Positions 26,738 to 35,852 of a stretch of 64,000 nt of DNA are shown here, one piece after another (positions within the stretch are counted from its first letter, which is position 1; each line of letters starts with the position of its first letter). Location of the stretch: the NCBI GenBank assembly GCA_963772065.1, contig CAVYVZ010000001.1, forward strand, positions 186,001-250,000, read 5' to 3'. Under the pieces are notes generated by a model. It did not search any database, was not told where the DNA came from, and saw only the letters and a list, made by a program, of their open reading frames with translations. The DNA is from CAVYVZ01 sp963772065 (GTDB lineage Bacteria > Acidobacteriota > Vicinamibacteria > Vicinamibacterales > UBA2999). The translations under genes were made by a program, and so were the position numbers.

Positions 26738-27244
26738 TTATTCCACCCAGCGAGTCGGAAGCACCCCGCCAACGCGCGCGACGCCGCCGGTGCGCCGGCC
26801 GAGCACATCCTCGAAGCCAGCCGCGGCCTGCTCGAAGAGGCGCTGGTGCTCCAGCGACTCGCCGAGGATCACTTTCAGCATGCCGCGATCGCGGGCATGC
26901 GTGACGTCCTCGACGCGATCGCTCCATTTCTCCACGAACTGCTTCAGGTGCCGCGCGTCGTCTTCGAGGATGCCGGCGTATGCATCCGGCTTCGGTTTCT
27001 TCGATGGCTTCGCGGCGGCGGGGATCGGAAGGACCGCTGCCGCGCCGGGCAAGGGTGCACCGAACTCGCCGAGCGCGTTGCGAAGCCAACCAAGCTGCAT
27101 TTCTTCGCGATTGATGACGTACTGATAGGTGTTGTTGAAGTCGTAGTTGCTGACGAGGCGCGCACCGGCTTCGTGACGATGCAAAAGAGCCACCCGATCA
27201 GCGGCGAACTCGGAGAGTGTCTTCTGCAGCTCGTCGCCCCTCAC
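26738..27244 (-). CDS. Hypothetical helical protein translationally coupled to the DksA-like gene
   Basis: A GTG at 27244 overlaps the stop of the upstream dksA-like gene (GTGA). It gives a 168-residue soluble protein. The sequence is mostly amphipathic helix: LQKTLSEFAADRVALLHRHE, then VINREEMQLGWLRNALGEFG. A Pro/Ala-rich linker (PIPAAAKPSKKPKPDAYAGI) precedes a second helical pair with DDARHLKQFVEKWSDRVEDV and LGESLEHQRLFEQAAAGFED. The E..H pairs recall a ferritin-like four-helix bundle, but I see no complete di-iron set and do not assign a family. Coupling to dksA suggests a shared stress-related role (inference). Confidence 0.6.
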   Translation of the reverse strand: MRGDELQKTLSEFAADRVALLHRHEAGARLVSNYDFNNTYQYVINREEMQLGWLRNALGEFGAPLPGAAAVLPIPAAAKPSKKPKPDAYAGILEDDARHLKQFVEKWSDRVEDVTHARDRGMLKVILGESLEHQRLFEQAAAGFEDVLGRRTGGVARVGGVLPTRWVE

Positions 27245-27576
27245 GATTTCTGCTTTTCCTTGCACGAGATGCAGACCCGCGTCCAGGGAATCGCGTTCAA
27301 CCGCGCCTGCGCGATCGGCTCGCCGCAGTCGCGACAGACGCCGAAGGTGCCCTGCTCGATCCGATGGAGGGCCTCATCGATGGCGTGAAGGATCTTGGCG
27401 TCTGTCTGTTTGAGCTTGAGCTGGATGTGTACTTCGTTGTTGCCCGCGGCCTGATCAGCCATATCTCCCTGCCGCCCGGAGTTGTTCTCCATCGTCCACT
27501 GGAGCGGCTTGGAGCTGGTATCCATCAGCTCTCCGCGCTTGCGCAGCAAGGCGTCTTTGAAGGCCGACATGTCCAT
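27241..27576 (-). CDS. DksA/TraR-family RNA polymerase regulator
   Basis: The 111-residue protein has a helical hairpin followed by a C4 zinc finger (CRDCGEPIAQARLNAIPWTR, then VCISCKEKQ). The hairpin tip has GDMADQAAGNNE, with the DxxDxA motif that DksA needs for acting in the RNA polymerase secondary channel with ppGpp. Length is below E. coli DksA (151) and close to that of short DksA2/YocK-like forms. The downstream gene is coupled through GTGA. Upstream is the ybbP-like permease gene, 58 bases away. Confidence 0.85.
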   Translation of the reverse strand: MDMSAFKDALLRKRGELMDTSSKPLQWTMENNSGRQGDMADQAAGNNEVHIQLKLKQTDAKILHAIDEALHRIEQGTFGVCRDCGEPIAQARLNAIPWTRVCISCKEKQKS

Positions 27577-27633
27577 GGTGATTCCCCTGCAGTGCTAGGC
27601 AAAACCCGATTTTAGCATGAGGTTCTCGGCCCG

Positions 27634-30171
27634 CTATTCGGCCCGCAGGGTCGCCAGGGGCTTGTGCCGCAGCACATCGAGACTCGACAGAACGCCGACC
27701 GCCGCCACGAACGCAGCGGTCAGTACGATGCCGATGACCGTGAGGAGAGGCGTGGGCGCCCACGGGAGTTCGAGCGCGTACGTTGCGAGCGCCCAGCTCA
27801 GGACGATCGCCGCGAGCGATCCGACGGTGCCGGCGATCGCGCCGAGCACGCCGTATTCGAGCAGCAGGATCGCGCCAATCAAACGGCTGCTCGCTCCCAG
27901 GGTCTTCAGGATTGCCGCTTCGTACACGCGGCGGAACTTCGTCATCGACACCGCGCCGATGAGGATCAGCGCTCCGCTCAATAGCACCAGCGCGCCGACC
28001 ACCGTGACGCCGAGCGTCACATTGTTGATGACGCCGCGCACGGTCTCGAGCACCTCGCGCAGATCGATGACCGACACGTTCGGGAACTGCGCCACGAGGG
28101 CGGCCTGCAGGCCGCCGCGGGCGCCGGGCTCGCGTGGACCCTGGAGCGCCGAAATGTACGTGTGCGGCGCGCCGTCGAACGTGCCGGGCGAGAACACGAG
28201 CATGAAGCCGCCGGCGCGGAAGTCGCGCCAGTCGACGCGCCGCACGCTCGCCACCCTGGCGGTGACGATGCGGCCGAGGACGTCGAAGCGCATGCGATCA
28301 CCCACCTGAATACGGAAGCGGTCGCGGAGCCGCTCTTCGATCGAGACCTGCGGCTCCGCCGGCGCGGTAGCATCCCACCAACGTCCGTCGAGAATCGATT
28401 CGTTCGCCTCGAGGTGCGGCCGATACGTCACTGTGTACTCGCGAGACAGCGAACCGCGCCCGCGAACGGCCTCGTAGCTCTCGAGATTCACCTCGCGCCC
28501 CTGCACGCCGACGACGCGTGCGCGAAGGACCGGGATGAGGCGGGGAGCCGGCGCGCTGCCATTTTGGCCGTCGAGGAAGCTCGCCAGCGCATCGCGTTGA
28601 TCCGCCTGCACGTCGATCAGGAACATGTCCGGCGCGTCCTCGCCGACCTGTACCGCGAAGTCGCGCAGCAGGTTCTCCTGCAGGCCGCGCACGCCGAGAA
28701 TGAAAAACGTTCCGAGACCGACCGCGAGCAGGATGACGCGCGTCTGATTCCCGGGGCGTGCGACATGCAGTACCGCGTGACGCAGCGCGAATGAGCGCGC
28801 GTGCCGCAGCGGCTGCACCGCCCACACGAGCCCGACGCCGGCGAAATGCAGTACTACAGCGGTGGCAACGAACCCACCGCACAGCAGAAGGCCGACGCGC
28901 AGCGAACCCGCCTGCCACGCGGCGACACCCACGAGGGCCGCGCCGACGCCGGCAATGGTTCCCCACTTCAGCCAGTCGAAGCCGCGCGGCGCCGGGATGT
29001 CCTGTCGCAGCAGCAGGGACGGCTTGACGCTCCGAATCTCCAAGAGTGGAACCAGCGAGAACAGCAGCGACACGAGCATCCCGATCGCGACGCCCTGCGC
29101 GACGGCGGAGGCGGTGAGCCCGTAATCGACCTGCAGCATTTGCACGGCGGCCCCCACGAACGCCGGAACCGCGGCAACGGCAGCCGCGGCGAGCGCCACA
29201 CCCAGCAGGCTGCCGGCGAGGCCAAGCAGGACGACCTGGGTCATGTACACGGCGAGGATCTGCGCCGAGGAACCGCCGACGCACTTGAGGATGGCAATGC
29301 TGCGGATCTTCTGCTGCACGAACACGCGTGTAACGCTCGACACGCCGATGCCGCCGAGGATGAGCACCACCAGGCCGACGAGGCTCAGATAGTTTTCCGC
29401 CCGGAGCAGATCCTCTCCCATCTGATCCTCGGTGCGACGGTAGGAGCGAACGCCTACGAACTCGTTGACGAACTCCGCACGGAGATCCGTGTGCAGGCGC
29501 TCCAGCGCCGTGTCCGGCACGCGCAGCAGCAGCTGGTAGCTTGCGCGGCTGCCGAACGAGAGCAGGCCCGTGGCCGGCAGGTCGGCCAGGTCGATCAGCA
29601 CGCGCGGGCCAAGGCTGAAGGCGCCGACGCGGCGGCCCGGTTCCGACGCGATGACGCCTCGCACCTGGAACTGCGCGTTACCAATCGTGATGGGGTCGCC
29701 AACCTCCAGTCCGAACTGCGCGAGCAGCTCGGGCCGAACCAGCGCGCCATGCTTCTCCAGCAGCGCCATTGAGTACCGGGCGCCCCCCTGCAGACGCAGC
29801 GTGCCGTACATCGGAAACAACGGGCCGACAGCGCGGAGCTCCACCATGCGCGTCCCGCTCGTGCCCTCCTTCGCCGGGCGGATCATCGTGGCGACCTCGA
29901 CGGCCTCGCCCTGCGCCGAGATTCGGCCAGCCGCCTGCTCGCGCCGAAGTGCGCCGTGCACCTTCGGTGTAAAGGGGCGATTGCTGGTCAGGAGCAGATC
30001 TGCGGACAGCAGCGCCCGCGCCTCGCCCGTCAGCGCCGCACGAACGCTCTGAATCACGGAGCGAAGCGCCACGATCGAGCCGACGCCAATCGCGATGCAG
30101 ATGAAAAAGAACACGAGGCGTCGCCACGACGCGCGGATTTCGCGCGCCGCCATTCGAAGGATGAACGTCAC
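27634..30171 (-). CDS. ABC transporter permease, YbbP/FtsX-like (MacB type)
   Basis: The 845-residue membrane protein begins TFILRMAAREIRASWRRLVF, typical of YbbP. Large extracytoplasmic domains alternate with clusters of membrane helices, in two FtsX-like blocks. One block runs about 260-380 (LSLVGLVVLILGGIGVSSVT) and the other about 715-835 (VVGALVLLSGALILIGAVSM). It overlaps the ATPase gene by 4 bases. In E. coli the tesA-ybbA-ybbP set is likewise adjacent, and the same three-gene order is found here on the minus strand. Such permeases are thought to move lipids or hydrophobic compounds through mechanotransmission. The actual substrate is unknown. Confidence 0.88.
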   Translation of the reverse strand: MTFILRMAAREIRASWRRLVFFFICIAIGVGSIVALRSVIQSVRAALTGEARALLSADLLLTSNRPFTPKVHGALRREQAAGRISAQGEAVEVATMIRPAKEGTSGTRMVELRAVGPLFPMYGTLRLQGGARYSMALLEKHGALVRPELLAQFGLEVGDPITIGNAQFQVRGVIASEPGRRVGAFSLGPRVLIDLADLPATGLLSFGSRASYQLLLRVPDTALERLHTDLRAEFVNEFVGVRSYRRTEDQMGEDLLRAENYLSLVGLVVLILGGIGVSSVTRVFVQQKIRSIAILKCVGGSSAQILAVYMTQVVLLGLAGSLLGVALAAAAVAAVPAFVGAAVQMLQVDYGLTASAVAQGVAIGMLVSLLFSLVPLLEIRSVKPSLLLRQDIPAPRGFDWLKWGTIAGVGAALVGVAAWQAGSLRVGLLLCGGFVATAVVLHFAGVGLVWAVQPLRHARSFALRHAVLHVARPGNQTRVILLAVGLGTFFILGVRGLQENLLRDFAVQVGEDAPDMFLIDVQADQRDALASFLDGQNGSAPAPRLIPVLRARVVGVQGREVNLESYEAVRGRGSLSREYTVTYRPHLEANESILDGRWWDATAPAEPQVSIEERLRDRFRIQVGDRMRFDVLGRIVTARVASVRRVDWRDFRAGGFMLVFSPGTFDGAPHTYISALQGPREPGARGGLQAALVAQFPNVSVIDLREVLETVRGVINNVTLGVTVVGALVLLSGALILIGAVSMTKFRRVYEAAILKTLGASSRLIGAILLLEYGVLGAIAGTVGSLAAIVLSWALATYALELPWAPTPLLTVIGIVLTAAFVAAVGVLSSLDVLRHKPLATLRAE

Positions 30172-30872
30172 CTCTCGGCTCCGCTCGCGACTCGCGTGGG
30201 CAGGGGATGTGGCAGGTCCACCGGACGGCCATCGCGAAGCGCCAGCCGTACGTCAGCCAGCGCGGCCAGTTCCGCATCGTGCGTCACGAGCACGAGTGTG
30301 ACCTGGCGAGTGCGATGCAGCCCCAGCAGCAGCTCCATGATGTGGCGGCCCGTCGTGGAGTCGAGATTTCCCGTCGGCTCGTCCGCCAGGATGATTGGCG
30401 GATCGTTGGCGAGCGCCCGCGCCAGCGCCACACGCTGCTGCTCGCCGCCGGAGAGCTGGCTGGGATAGTGATGCCCTCGATCCTCGAGGCCGACTTCACG
30501 GAGGAGCTGCTTCGCGCGAACGGCGGCGTCGCGACGCCTCGCAATCTCCATCGGGACCGCGATGTTCTCGAACGCCGTGAGCGACGGCACGAGGTGAAAG
30601 AACTGAAAGACGAAGCCGATCTTCTCCCCTCGCAGACGGGCCAATGCATCCTCGCCGAGGGTCGTAATGTCGACGCCGTCGATCACGATGCGACCCGACG
30701 TCGGCTCGTCGAGGCCGGCCACCAGCCCCAGGAGCGTGGATTTGCCTGAACCTGACGGCCCCACGACCGCGAGGAACTGACCTGACGGCACGAAGAGGTC
30801 GAGCGGATGCAGGATGGTGAGCGGCTGCCCGCCGCTCATGACCGTCTTCGACACGGCGCGCAGCTCGATCAT
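30168..30872 (-). CDS. ABC transporter ATP-binding protein, YbbA/LolD-like
   Basis: The ATG at 30872 (MIELRAVSKTVMSGGQ) overlaps the stop of the upstream esterase gene. It is preferred over an upstream in-frame start that would fall inside that gene. The 234-residue ATPase has Walker A VGPSGSGKSTLLGL, Q-loop FVFQFFHLVPSL, signature LSGGEQQRVALARAL, Walker B IILADEPTGNLD and H-loop VLVTHD. The set belongs to the MacB/LolD/FtsE group. It works with the permease downstream and is coupled to the SGNH esterase upstream. Confidence 0.92.
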   Translation of the reverse strand: MIELRAVSKTVMSGGQPLTILHPLDLFVPSGQFLAVVGPSGSGKSTLLGLVAGLDEPTSGRIVIDGVDITTLGEDALARLRGEKIGFVFQFFHLVPSLTAFENIAVPMEIARRRDAAVRAKQLLREVGLEDRGHHYPSQLSGGEQQRVALARALANDPPIILADEPTGNLDSTTGRHIMELLLGLHRTRQVTLVLVTHDAELAALADVRLALRDGRPVDLPHPLPTRVASGAER

Positions 30873-31561
30873 CGCGCCGCCGGGCCTTCGACGATCGGCT
30901 CGATCGCGGACCATACGAGCCGTTCGACGACGCGCGCCCCTTCGGGGTTCGGATGAATGCCGTCGGGTTGATTCATGGCGGGTATCCCCGCCACGCCCTC
31001 CAGGAGGAATGGAATGAACGCCACGTCATGCGCCTTCGCAAGGTCGCGGAACACCTGGCGGAACTCCGCCGTGTAGGCGGCGCCGTAGTTCGGCGGCGCT
31101 TCCATCCCGGCGAGCACGACGATGATTCCGCGCTGCTGCGCGCGCGTGATGATCTTGTCCACATTCCTGCGCGTATCGCCTGCAGGCAGGCCGCGCAGAC
31201 CGTCGTTGCCGCCGAGCGCGATCACGAGGATGCGCGTGCTGCCCTCGATCGACCACTCCAGGCGGCGCAAGCCACCCGCGGACGTATCGCCTGACACGCC
31301 TGCGTTCACCACTTCGTAACGATGACCTGCGGCGTCGAGACGCTTCTGAAGAAGGGCGGGAAACGACTGGGACGGATCGACTCCAAGCCCCGCCGTGAGG
31401 CTGTCACCCAGGATCACGATCCTCGGTCGGCCTGATGCGCCGGTCGCCGCCGGTGCGCGCGTCTCTGGGGCGCGCTCCCCCGCGGCTGGCGGCTCCGCAG
31501 GCGAGCAGGCCGCGGCCAGGAGTATCGCGCTCGCAAACAGGATCCGTCCCGCGCTCGTCAT
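30869..31561 (-). CDS. SGNH/GDSL arylesterase-like lipoprotein (TesA type)
   Basis: TesA-type enzymes hydrolyse acyl esters and thioesters in the periplasm. The signal peptide ends in a lipobox (AILLAAACSP), so this version is probably a lipoprotein, unlike soluble E. coli TesA. The four SGNH blocks are visible: ILGDSLTAGLGV (Ser), AGVSGDTSAGG (Gly), ALGGNDGLRG (Asn) and PDGIHPNPEG (Asp and His). An ATG at 31561 gives MTSAGRILFASAI; an ATG at 31579 is also possible. It lies first in an operon with ybbA- and ybbP-like genes, joined by 4-base overlaps, and is divergent from an M24 peptidase gene. Confidence 0.92.
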   Translation of the reverse strand: MTSAGRILFASAILLAAACSPAEPPAAGERAPETRAPAATGASGRPRIVILGDSLTAGLGVDPSQSFPALLQKRLDAAGHRYEVVNAGVSGDTSAGGLRRLEWSIEGSTRILVIALGGNDGLRGLPAGDTRRNVDKIITRAQQRGIIVVLAGMEAPPNYGAAYTAEFRQVFRDLAKAHDVAFIPFLLEGVAGIPAMNQPDGIHPNPEGARVVERLVWSAIEPIVEGPAAR

Positions 31562-31609
31562 GCCGTCACGCTGCTTCACAACCGTGAGAAATCATTATAG
31601 TGTCCACGC

Positions 31610-32938
31610 ATGCGCCCGCCCGTCGCCGCCGCTCTGCTGGCCGCCGTCGTTCTGACGCACGGCGCCTCGCCTGTTGCTCAGACGCTGCCGCACGGCGATC
31701 GGGTCCTCACGCATCGCGAGCAGGCGCCGCTCATCAGGCAATGGATTGCCGCACGCTTCGAGCGTGTTCTGCCCCAGCTGATGCGACGCGAGGGAATCGA
31801 CCTCTGGCTGATCATCTCCCGCGAGTACAACGACGATCCCGTCTTCCGGTCGATGGCACCCCTCACGACGTACTCGTCGCGGCGCCGCACGATCCTTGCT
31901 TTCCACGACCGCGGCGGCACGAGCGGCTTGGAGCGCGCATCGATTGGCCGCTTCGATTACGACGGCCTGTTCCCGGTCGTGAAGACCAACAACGACGGGC
32001 AGTGGGAAGGGCTGCGCGGCTTCGTCGAAGCGCGCGATCCCAAAGTCATCGGCGTCAACACCTCGGATGCGTGGAACCACGCCGACGGCCTCACCGCGAA
32101 CGAACGGGACCGATTGATCGAAGCGCTCGGCCCGAAGTACGCCCAGCGAATCAAGTCCGCCGAGATGCTCGCCGTCGGCTGGCTCGAAGTGAAGCTGCCC
32201 GAAGAGACCGACGCCTACCGTCACGTGATGCGCATCGCCCATCAGATCATCCGCGAAGCCTTCTCGAACCAGGTTGTCGTGCCCGGCGTGACCACCACCG
32301 AAGACGTCGTGTGGTGGATGCGCCAGCGCGTCGCCGAGCTCGGCCTTGGCGGCTGGTTTCACCCTTCTGTGACGATCTGGCGGCGGGGTGGAGTTCCCTC
32401 GGACGTGCCTTCCGACCGTCGCGTCATCCACCGCGGCGACATGCTCCACACCGACTTCGGCATCATCTACCTGGGGTTCTCCACCGACACGCAGCACAAC
32501 GCGTACGTGCTCCAGGCCGGCGAAACCGACGCCCCCACGGGCCTTCGGGAGGGCCTCAAGGCCGCCAACCGCCTGCAGGATCTGACCTTGCAGCATGCCC
32601 GGACGGGCGGGACCGGCAATCAGGCGCTCGCCAACGCGCTCGAACAGGCAAAGAAGGAAGGGCTCACGCCGTCGATCTACTGTCACCCCGTCGGCTATCA
32701 CGGCCACGCAGCGGGCCCACCGATCGGGATGACCGACTACCAGGCCGGCGTGCCGGTGCGCGGAGATTACGTCTTCCGCCCGAACACGTGGCATTCGATC
32801 GAGCTGAACGTCACGCACCCGGTCAAGGAGTGGGACAATCAACCGGTCCGCTTTGCGCTCGAAGAGGACGCCGCGCTCCTCGAGAGCGGATGGGACTGGA
32901 TTGCCGGCCGTCAGACCAGTTTTTATTTGATCAGATAA
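31610..32938 (+). CDS. Secreted M24-family metallopeptidase (Xaa-Pro aminopeptidase-like)
   Basis: The 442-residue protein has a signal peptide (RPPVAAALLAAVVLTHGASP, cut near VAQ). An N-terminal creatinase-like domain (about 40-200) contains LMRREGIDLWLIISREYNDD. The C-terminal M24 pita-bread domain contains MLHTDFGIIYLGFSTDTQHN (Asp ligands), SIYCHPVGYHGHAAGP (His ligands) and FRPNTWHSIELNV (Glu). These are consistent with a di-metal site. It probably trims N-terminal residues from peptides outside the inner membrane. It is divergent from the TesA-like operon and followed after 9 bases by the sugar-phosphate isomerase gene. Confidence 0.9.
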   Translation: MRPPVAAALLAAVVLTHGASPVAQTLPHGDRVLTHREQAPLIRQWIAARFERVLPQLMRREGIDLWLIISREYNDDPVFRSMAPLTTYSSRRRTILAFHDRGGTSGLERASIGRFDYDGLFPVVKTNNDGQWEGLRGFVEARDPKVIGVNTSDAWNHADGLTANERDRLIEALGPKYAQRIKSAEMLAVGWLEVKLPEETDAYRHVMRIAHQIIREAFSNQVVVPGVTTTEDVVWWMRQRVAELGLGGWFHPSVTIWRRGGVPSDVPSDRRVIHRGDMLHTDFGIIYLGFSTDTQHNAYVLQAGETDAPTGLREGLKAANRLQDLTLQHARTGGTGNQALANALEQAKKEGLTPSIYCHPVGYHGHAAGPPIGMTDYQAGVPVRGDYVFRPNTWHSIELNVTHPVKEWDNQPVRFALEEDAALLESGWDWIAGRQTSFYLIR

Positions 32939-32947
32939 GCTCTAGCC

Positions 32948-34003
32948 ATGGCAGCAGACCTCGACTCCCTCGCACGAAGCCTCGATCGTTCGAACATGAA
33001 GGCGGTCATCGAGGGCGTACCGAACCAGATACGAACGGCACTCGATCAGGCGCTGCCGCGAATTCCCGCGGGCACGTTCACGAAGGCGGTCATCGTCGGA
33101 ATGGGCGGCTCCGCTCTTCCGGCCGACGTGGTGATTGCGGTCTTCGGTGAGAAGCTGCTCGGGCCTCTCACGATCGTGCGTCACTACACGTTGCCGCCAG
33201 TGGATGACCGGACGCTCGTGATTGCAAGCTCGTTCTCGGGCTCCACCGAGGAGACGCTCTCGGCCATCGAAGGCCTCCCGCGGCATTCGAAGAACGTGGT
33301 CGTCGTCACAGCCGGCGGCCAGCTGCAGACGCTCGCCCATCAACGCGAGTTCGCCCTGGTCCGCATTCCCGTCGAGCGGGAGCCACGCGGTTTCCAGCCG
33401 CGCAGCGCGGTCGGCTATTTCGTCACGTTCTTTGCGCGTGTGCTGGCCGCCGCGGGGCTGATGCCCGACCCGACGCCGGAGCTCGCGTCGGTGGCGATGT
33501 TCCTCGATGAGATCGACGTTCGCAAAGACGCCCAGGATGTCGCGGAGTGGCTGAAAGACAGGATCCCGGTTGTCTACACCGATGAACGGCATCTGATGTC
33601 GATCGCCCGGATCACGAAGATCAAGTTCAACGAGAACTCGAAGCGTCCCGCGTTCTTCAACGCGCTGCCGGAGGCGAACCACAACGAGATGATCGGCTAC
33701 GTGAAGCCGCTGGCGAAGTTCGGTGCCTTCTACGTGCACGATCCGAGCAGCCACCCGAAAGTCCGCCAGCGGTTCCACGTCATGGCCGACACCTTCCGGC
33801 GGGATGGACTGGACCATGTCGCGCTGCGCGAATGGGCGATGCCGGGTACGACGGTGCTCGAGCGCACGTTCGCGGCGCTCGTGTTCGCGGAATGGTGCTC
33901 GTACGTCCTCGCCCTGCTCGACGGGTTCGACCCGACGCCTGTCGACCTCGTCGAGAAGTTCAAGACCGCATTGGTCTCCTCCTCCGTCGTTCGTAGTTCG
34001 TGA
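32948..34003 (+). CDS. Bifunctional phosphoglucose/phosphomannose isomerase
   Basis: The 351-residue protein carries a SIS fold with VIVGMGGSALPADV, the SFSGSTEETLSAIE loop that binds the sugar phosphate, and KFNENSKRPAFFNALPEANH, with the Glu and His of the PGI/PMI family. It interconverts glucose-6-P or mannose-6-P with fructose-6-P, joining glycolysis or gluconeogenesis and mannose metabolism. In this context pckA is also present. There is no other PGI in the window, so it may be the main isomerase of the organism (inference). The stop lies just before the convergent phosphatase. Confidence 0.92.
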   Translation: MAADLDSLARSLDRSNMKAVIEGVPNQIRTALDQALPRIPAGTFTKAVIVGMGGSALPADVVIAVFGEKLLGPLTIVRHYTLPPVDDRTLVIASSFSGSTEETLSAIEGLPRHSKNVVVVTAGGQLQTLAHQREFALVRIPVEREPRGFQPRSAVGYFVTFFARVLAAAGLMPDPTPELASVAMFLDEIDVRKDAQDVAEWLKDRIPVVYTDERHLMSIARITKIKFNENSKRPAFFNALPEANHNEMIGYVKPLAKFGAFYVHDPSSHPKVRQRFHVMADTFRRDGLDHVALREWAMPGTTVLERTFAALVFAEWCSYVLALLDGFDPTPVDLVEKFKTALVSSSVVRSS

Positions 34004-34007
34004 TTCG

Positions 34008-34769
34008 TTAGGAGTCGCGCCGAATCACGAGCGCCGTCACGTTGTCGGAGGCGCCGCGGGCGAGCGCGCGCTGCACGAGCGTCGCCGTGATGTCCTGCAC
34101 GGGGGCATCCGATCCGAGGAGCGCTTCTGTCTCGGCAAGATCCATCGCGCCATGCAGCCCGTCGCTGCAAAGTAGCACGACATCACCGCGCTCCAGATCG
34201 CGCTCTTCGACATCGGGTTCCATATCGGACCGCGCGCCGATGACGCTCGTCAGCACGTGACGCATCGGGTGCTGTGCGAGCGCGCTGTCCGTCATGCCGG
34301 GCTCCCGCGCCAGCACGGTCGCGACCCATGAATCGTCCTTCGTCAGCTGCGCGAGCGCGCCGCGCTGCCACAAGTACACGCGGCTGTCGCCCACACCGAC
34401 GAATACGAGGCGGTGCTCGCGGGCCATGGCGGCGACCACCGTCGTGCCCATCCCGGCGTACTCCGCACGTTCTTCCGACGCCTCGAGGACGCGCGTGTTT
34501 GCCAGCCGCACGGCGGTCCGCAGTCGGTTCGCGTCGAAGGAGAGATCCGGCCGCACGCCGTACGGCCACGTCAGATCGCGGGTGTCGCCGCTGCCGGCGA
34601 TGAACTCCTGAATCGTCTCGATCGCGAGTCGGGCCGCAACCTCGCCCGCCTTGTGGCCGCCCATGCCGTCCGCAACGATGAAGAGCCCGAGAACCGCATC
34701 GACCAGGAGTGCGTCCTCGTTCGATGCGCGCCGACCAGGGTGGGTCCCGCCGTGGGCGGAGAGCAGCAC
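34008..34769 (-). CDS. PP2C-family serine/threonine phosphatase
   Basis: The 253-residue cytoplasmic enzyme has all main PP2C motifs: HPGRRASNEDALL, FIVADGMGGHKAGEVAARL (metal Asp and the following Gly), GMGTTVVAAM, FVGVGDSRVYLWQRG, CSDGLHGAMD and GASDNVTALVIR. Such phosphatases reverse Hanks-type kinases; one such kinase gene begins at 63 kb. A GGCTTAA palindrome lies just upstream of its start. It is convergent with the isomerase gene. Confidence 0.93.
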   Translation of the reverse strand: MLLSAHGGTHPGRRASNEDALLVDAVLGLFIVADGMGGHKAGEVAARLAIETIQEFIAGSGDTRDLTWPYGVRPDLSFDANRLRTAVRLANTRVLEASEERAEYAGMGTTVVAAMAREHRLVFVGVGDSRVYLWQRGALAQLTKDDSWVATVLAREPGMTDSALAQHPMRHVLTSVIGARSDMEPDVEERDLERGDVVLLCSDGLHGAMDLAETEALLGSDAPVQDITATLVQRALARGASDNVTALVIRRDS

Positions 34770-34787
34770 CCGGGGATTATAGGCGCA

Positions 34788-34873
34788 AATGGGCTCAGTA
34801 GGGCTTAAGGCTGTACGGCCTTGACGGCCTAGGTCGTCAAGGCCTTTGGTCCTAAGCCTTAAGCCTTAAGCCA
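34788..34873. repeat. GGCTTAAG-word palindrome upstream of PP2C
   Basis: The element contains GGCTTAAGGCTG near 34802 and CTTAAGCCTTAAGCC near 34859. The inner stem GGCCTTGACG/CGTCAAGGCC pairs perfectly around 34817-34845, with the centre GCCTAGGT. It separates the PP2C gene from the secreted Ala/Thr-rich protein gene on the same strand, and its right end reaches that gene's stop codon. The inner stem matches the TTGACGGC core of the 14955 copy, so the two are related by sequence and not just by style. Confidence 0.78.
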
Positions 34874-34874
34874 G

Positions 34875-35810
34875 CTAGCGCCTTTGAAGCGCCTCGATGT
34901 CCCGTTTCAGTTGTTCGAGCTTCGCCCGATCGACACAGACCGTGCCGGTCGTCGTCGCTCCCGCCGCGCCAGTCGTCCCTACCGCGCCTGCGGTGGCGGA
35001 CATGGAGCTCGTTGATGCGCTGCCAATCAGGTCGTCGACCTGCGCAGAGAGCCGGGCAATCGCCGCGCTGTCGACGGCTGCCGATGCGGTCGCGGCCGGC
35101 GTGCTCGACGGCTGCGTCTGCGCCATCGTCCCGGTATGCGCCGCCGCGCTTGCCGCACCTTCCTCGCCGACACGGCTCTGGGTCATGGCCGCTGTGTGGA
35201 ACTGTTCGAGGTGACGCCGGAAGTCTTCGAGCTTGGCGCGCGTATCGGCATCGAGACGATCGAGTATGCCGTCGATCGCCTGATAGTGCGTCATCCACTC
35301 GTCACTCCTGCCAGAGGGTTGGCTGGTCGCGGTTCCGCTGCGGGGCGTCTGGCGCGACGTCGCTCCTGTTGCGCCAGCCTGCTCGGGCGTGCCCGTAGTG
35401 CCGGCCGTCGCCGCCGAAGGCGTTCCGGACGTCGTAGCGCTCGCCGGATTGGCCGTGGTTCCCACGTGGCCACCCGCGTGCCCGGTGCTCGCTGCGCCGC
35501 TGCGCGCTGCACCCGCCACCTGCTTGAGCCATGCGCTTTCGAGCTGATTGAAGTGCGTGCGAACCTCGGCGACCTGCGTCCTCGCGTCGTCCTTCAGTGA
35601 GCTGTTCTGAATACTGTTGAGAGCTTTCTTCGCCTGGTCGAGGTGGTGCTGCGGGGAGCTCTCATCGGTTGTCGATCGCGGCTGAGTTTGCGCGCGCGGC
35701 GGGCTCGTCTGCTGTGGTTTGGCGGTGCTCTGCGCCCCAACCAGGACGGGCAAGGTGGCCAGCGCGACACCCGCCAGCGCCGTTGTCAGCTTGCTGGTGA
35801 CGTGTGACAT
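34875..35810 (-). CDS. Secreted Ala/Thr/Gly-rich protein of unknown function
   Basis: The 311-residue protein has a good signal peptide (SKLTTALAGVALATLPVLVG, cut near AQS). The body alternates low-complexity Ala/Thr/Gly stretches (ASATTSGTPSAATAGTTGTP) with three short helical segments (HHLDQAKKALNSIQNS, LDADTRAKLEDFRRHLEQFH, KLEQLKRDIEALQRR). The C-terminal helix includes CVDRAKLEQLKRDIEALQRR and a single Cys. I do not recognise the family. The linkers suggest an extracytoplasmic protein with flexible spacers. It is divergent from the TPR sigma-54 regulator, 42 bases away. Confidence 0.6.
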   Translation of the reverse strand: MSHVTSKLTTALAGVALATLPVLVGAQSTAKPQQTSPPRAQTQPRSTTDESSPQHHLDQAKKALNSIQNSSLKDDARTQVAEVRTHFNQLESAWLKQVAGAARSGAASTGHAGGHVGTTANPASATTSGTPSAATAGTTGTPEQAGATGATSRQTPRSGTATSQPSGRSDEWMTHYQAIDGILDRLDADTRAKLEDFRRHLEQFHTAAMTQSRVGEEGAASAAAHTGTMAQTQPSSTPAATASAAVDSAAIARLSAQVDDLIGSASTSSMSATAGAVGTTGAAGATTTGTVCVDRAKLEQLKRDIEALQRR

Positions 35811-35852
35811 GGGTTTCCTCCTGTCATCCTCGGATCATGGACACAGGGAGCA

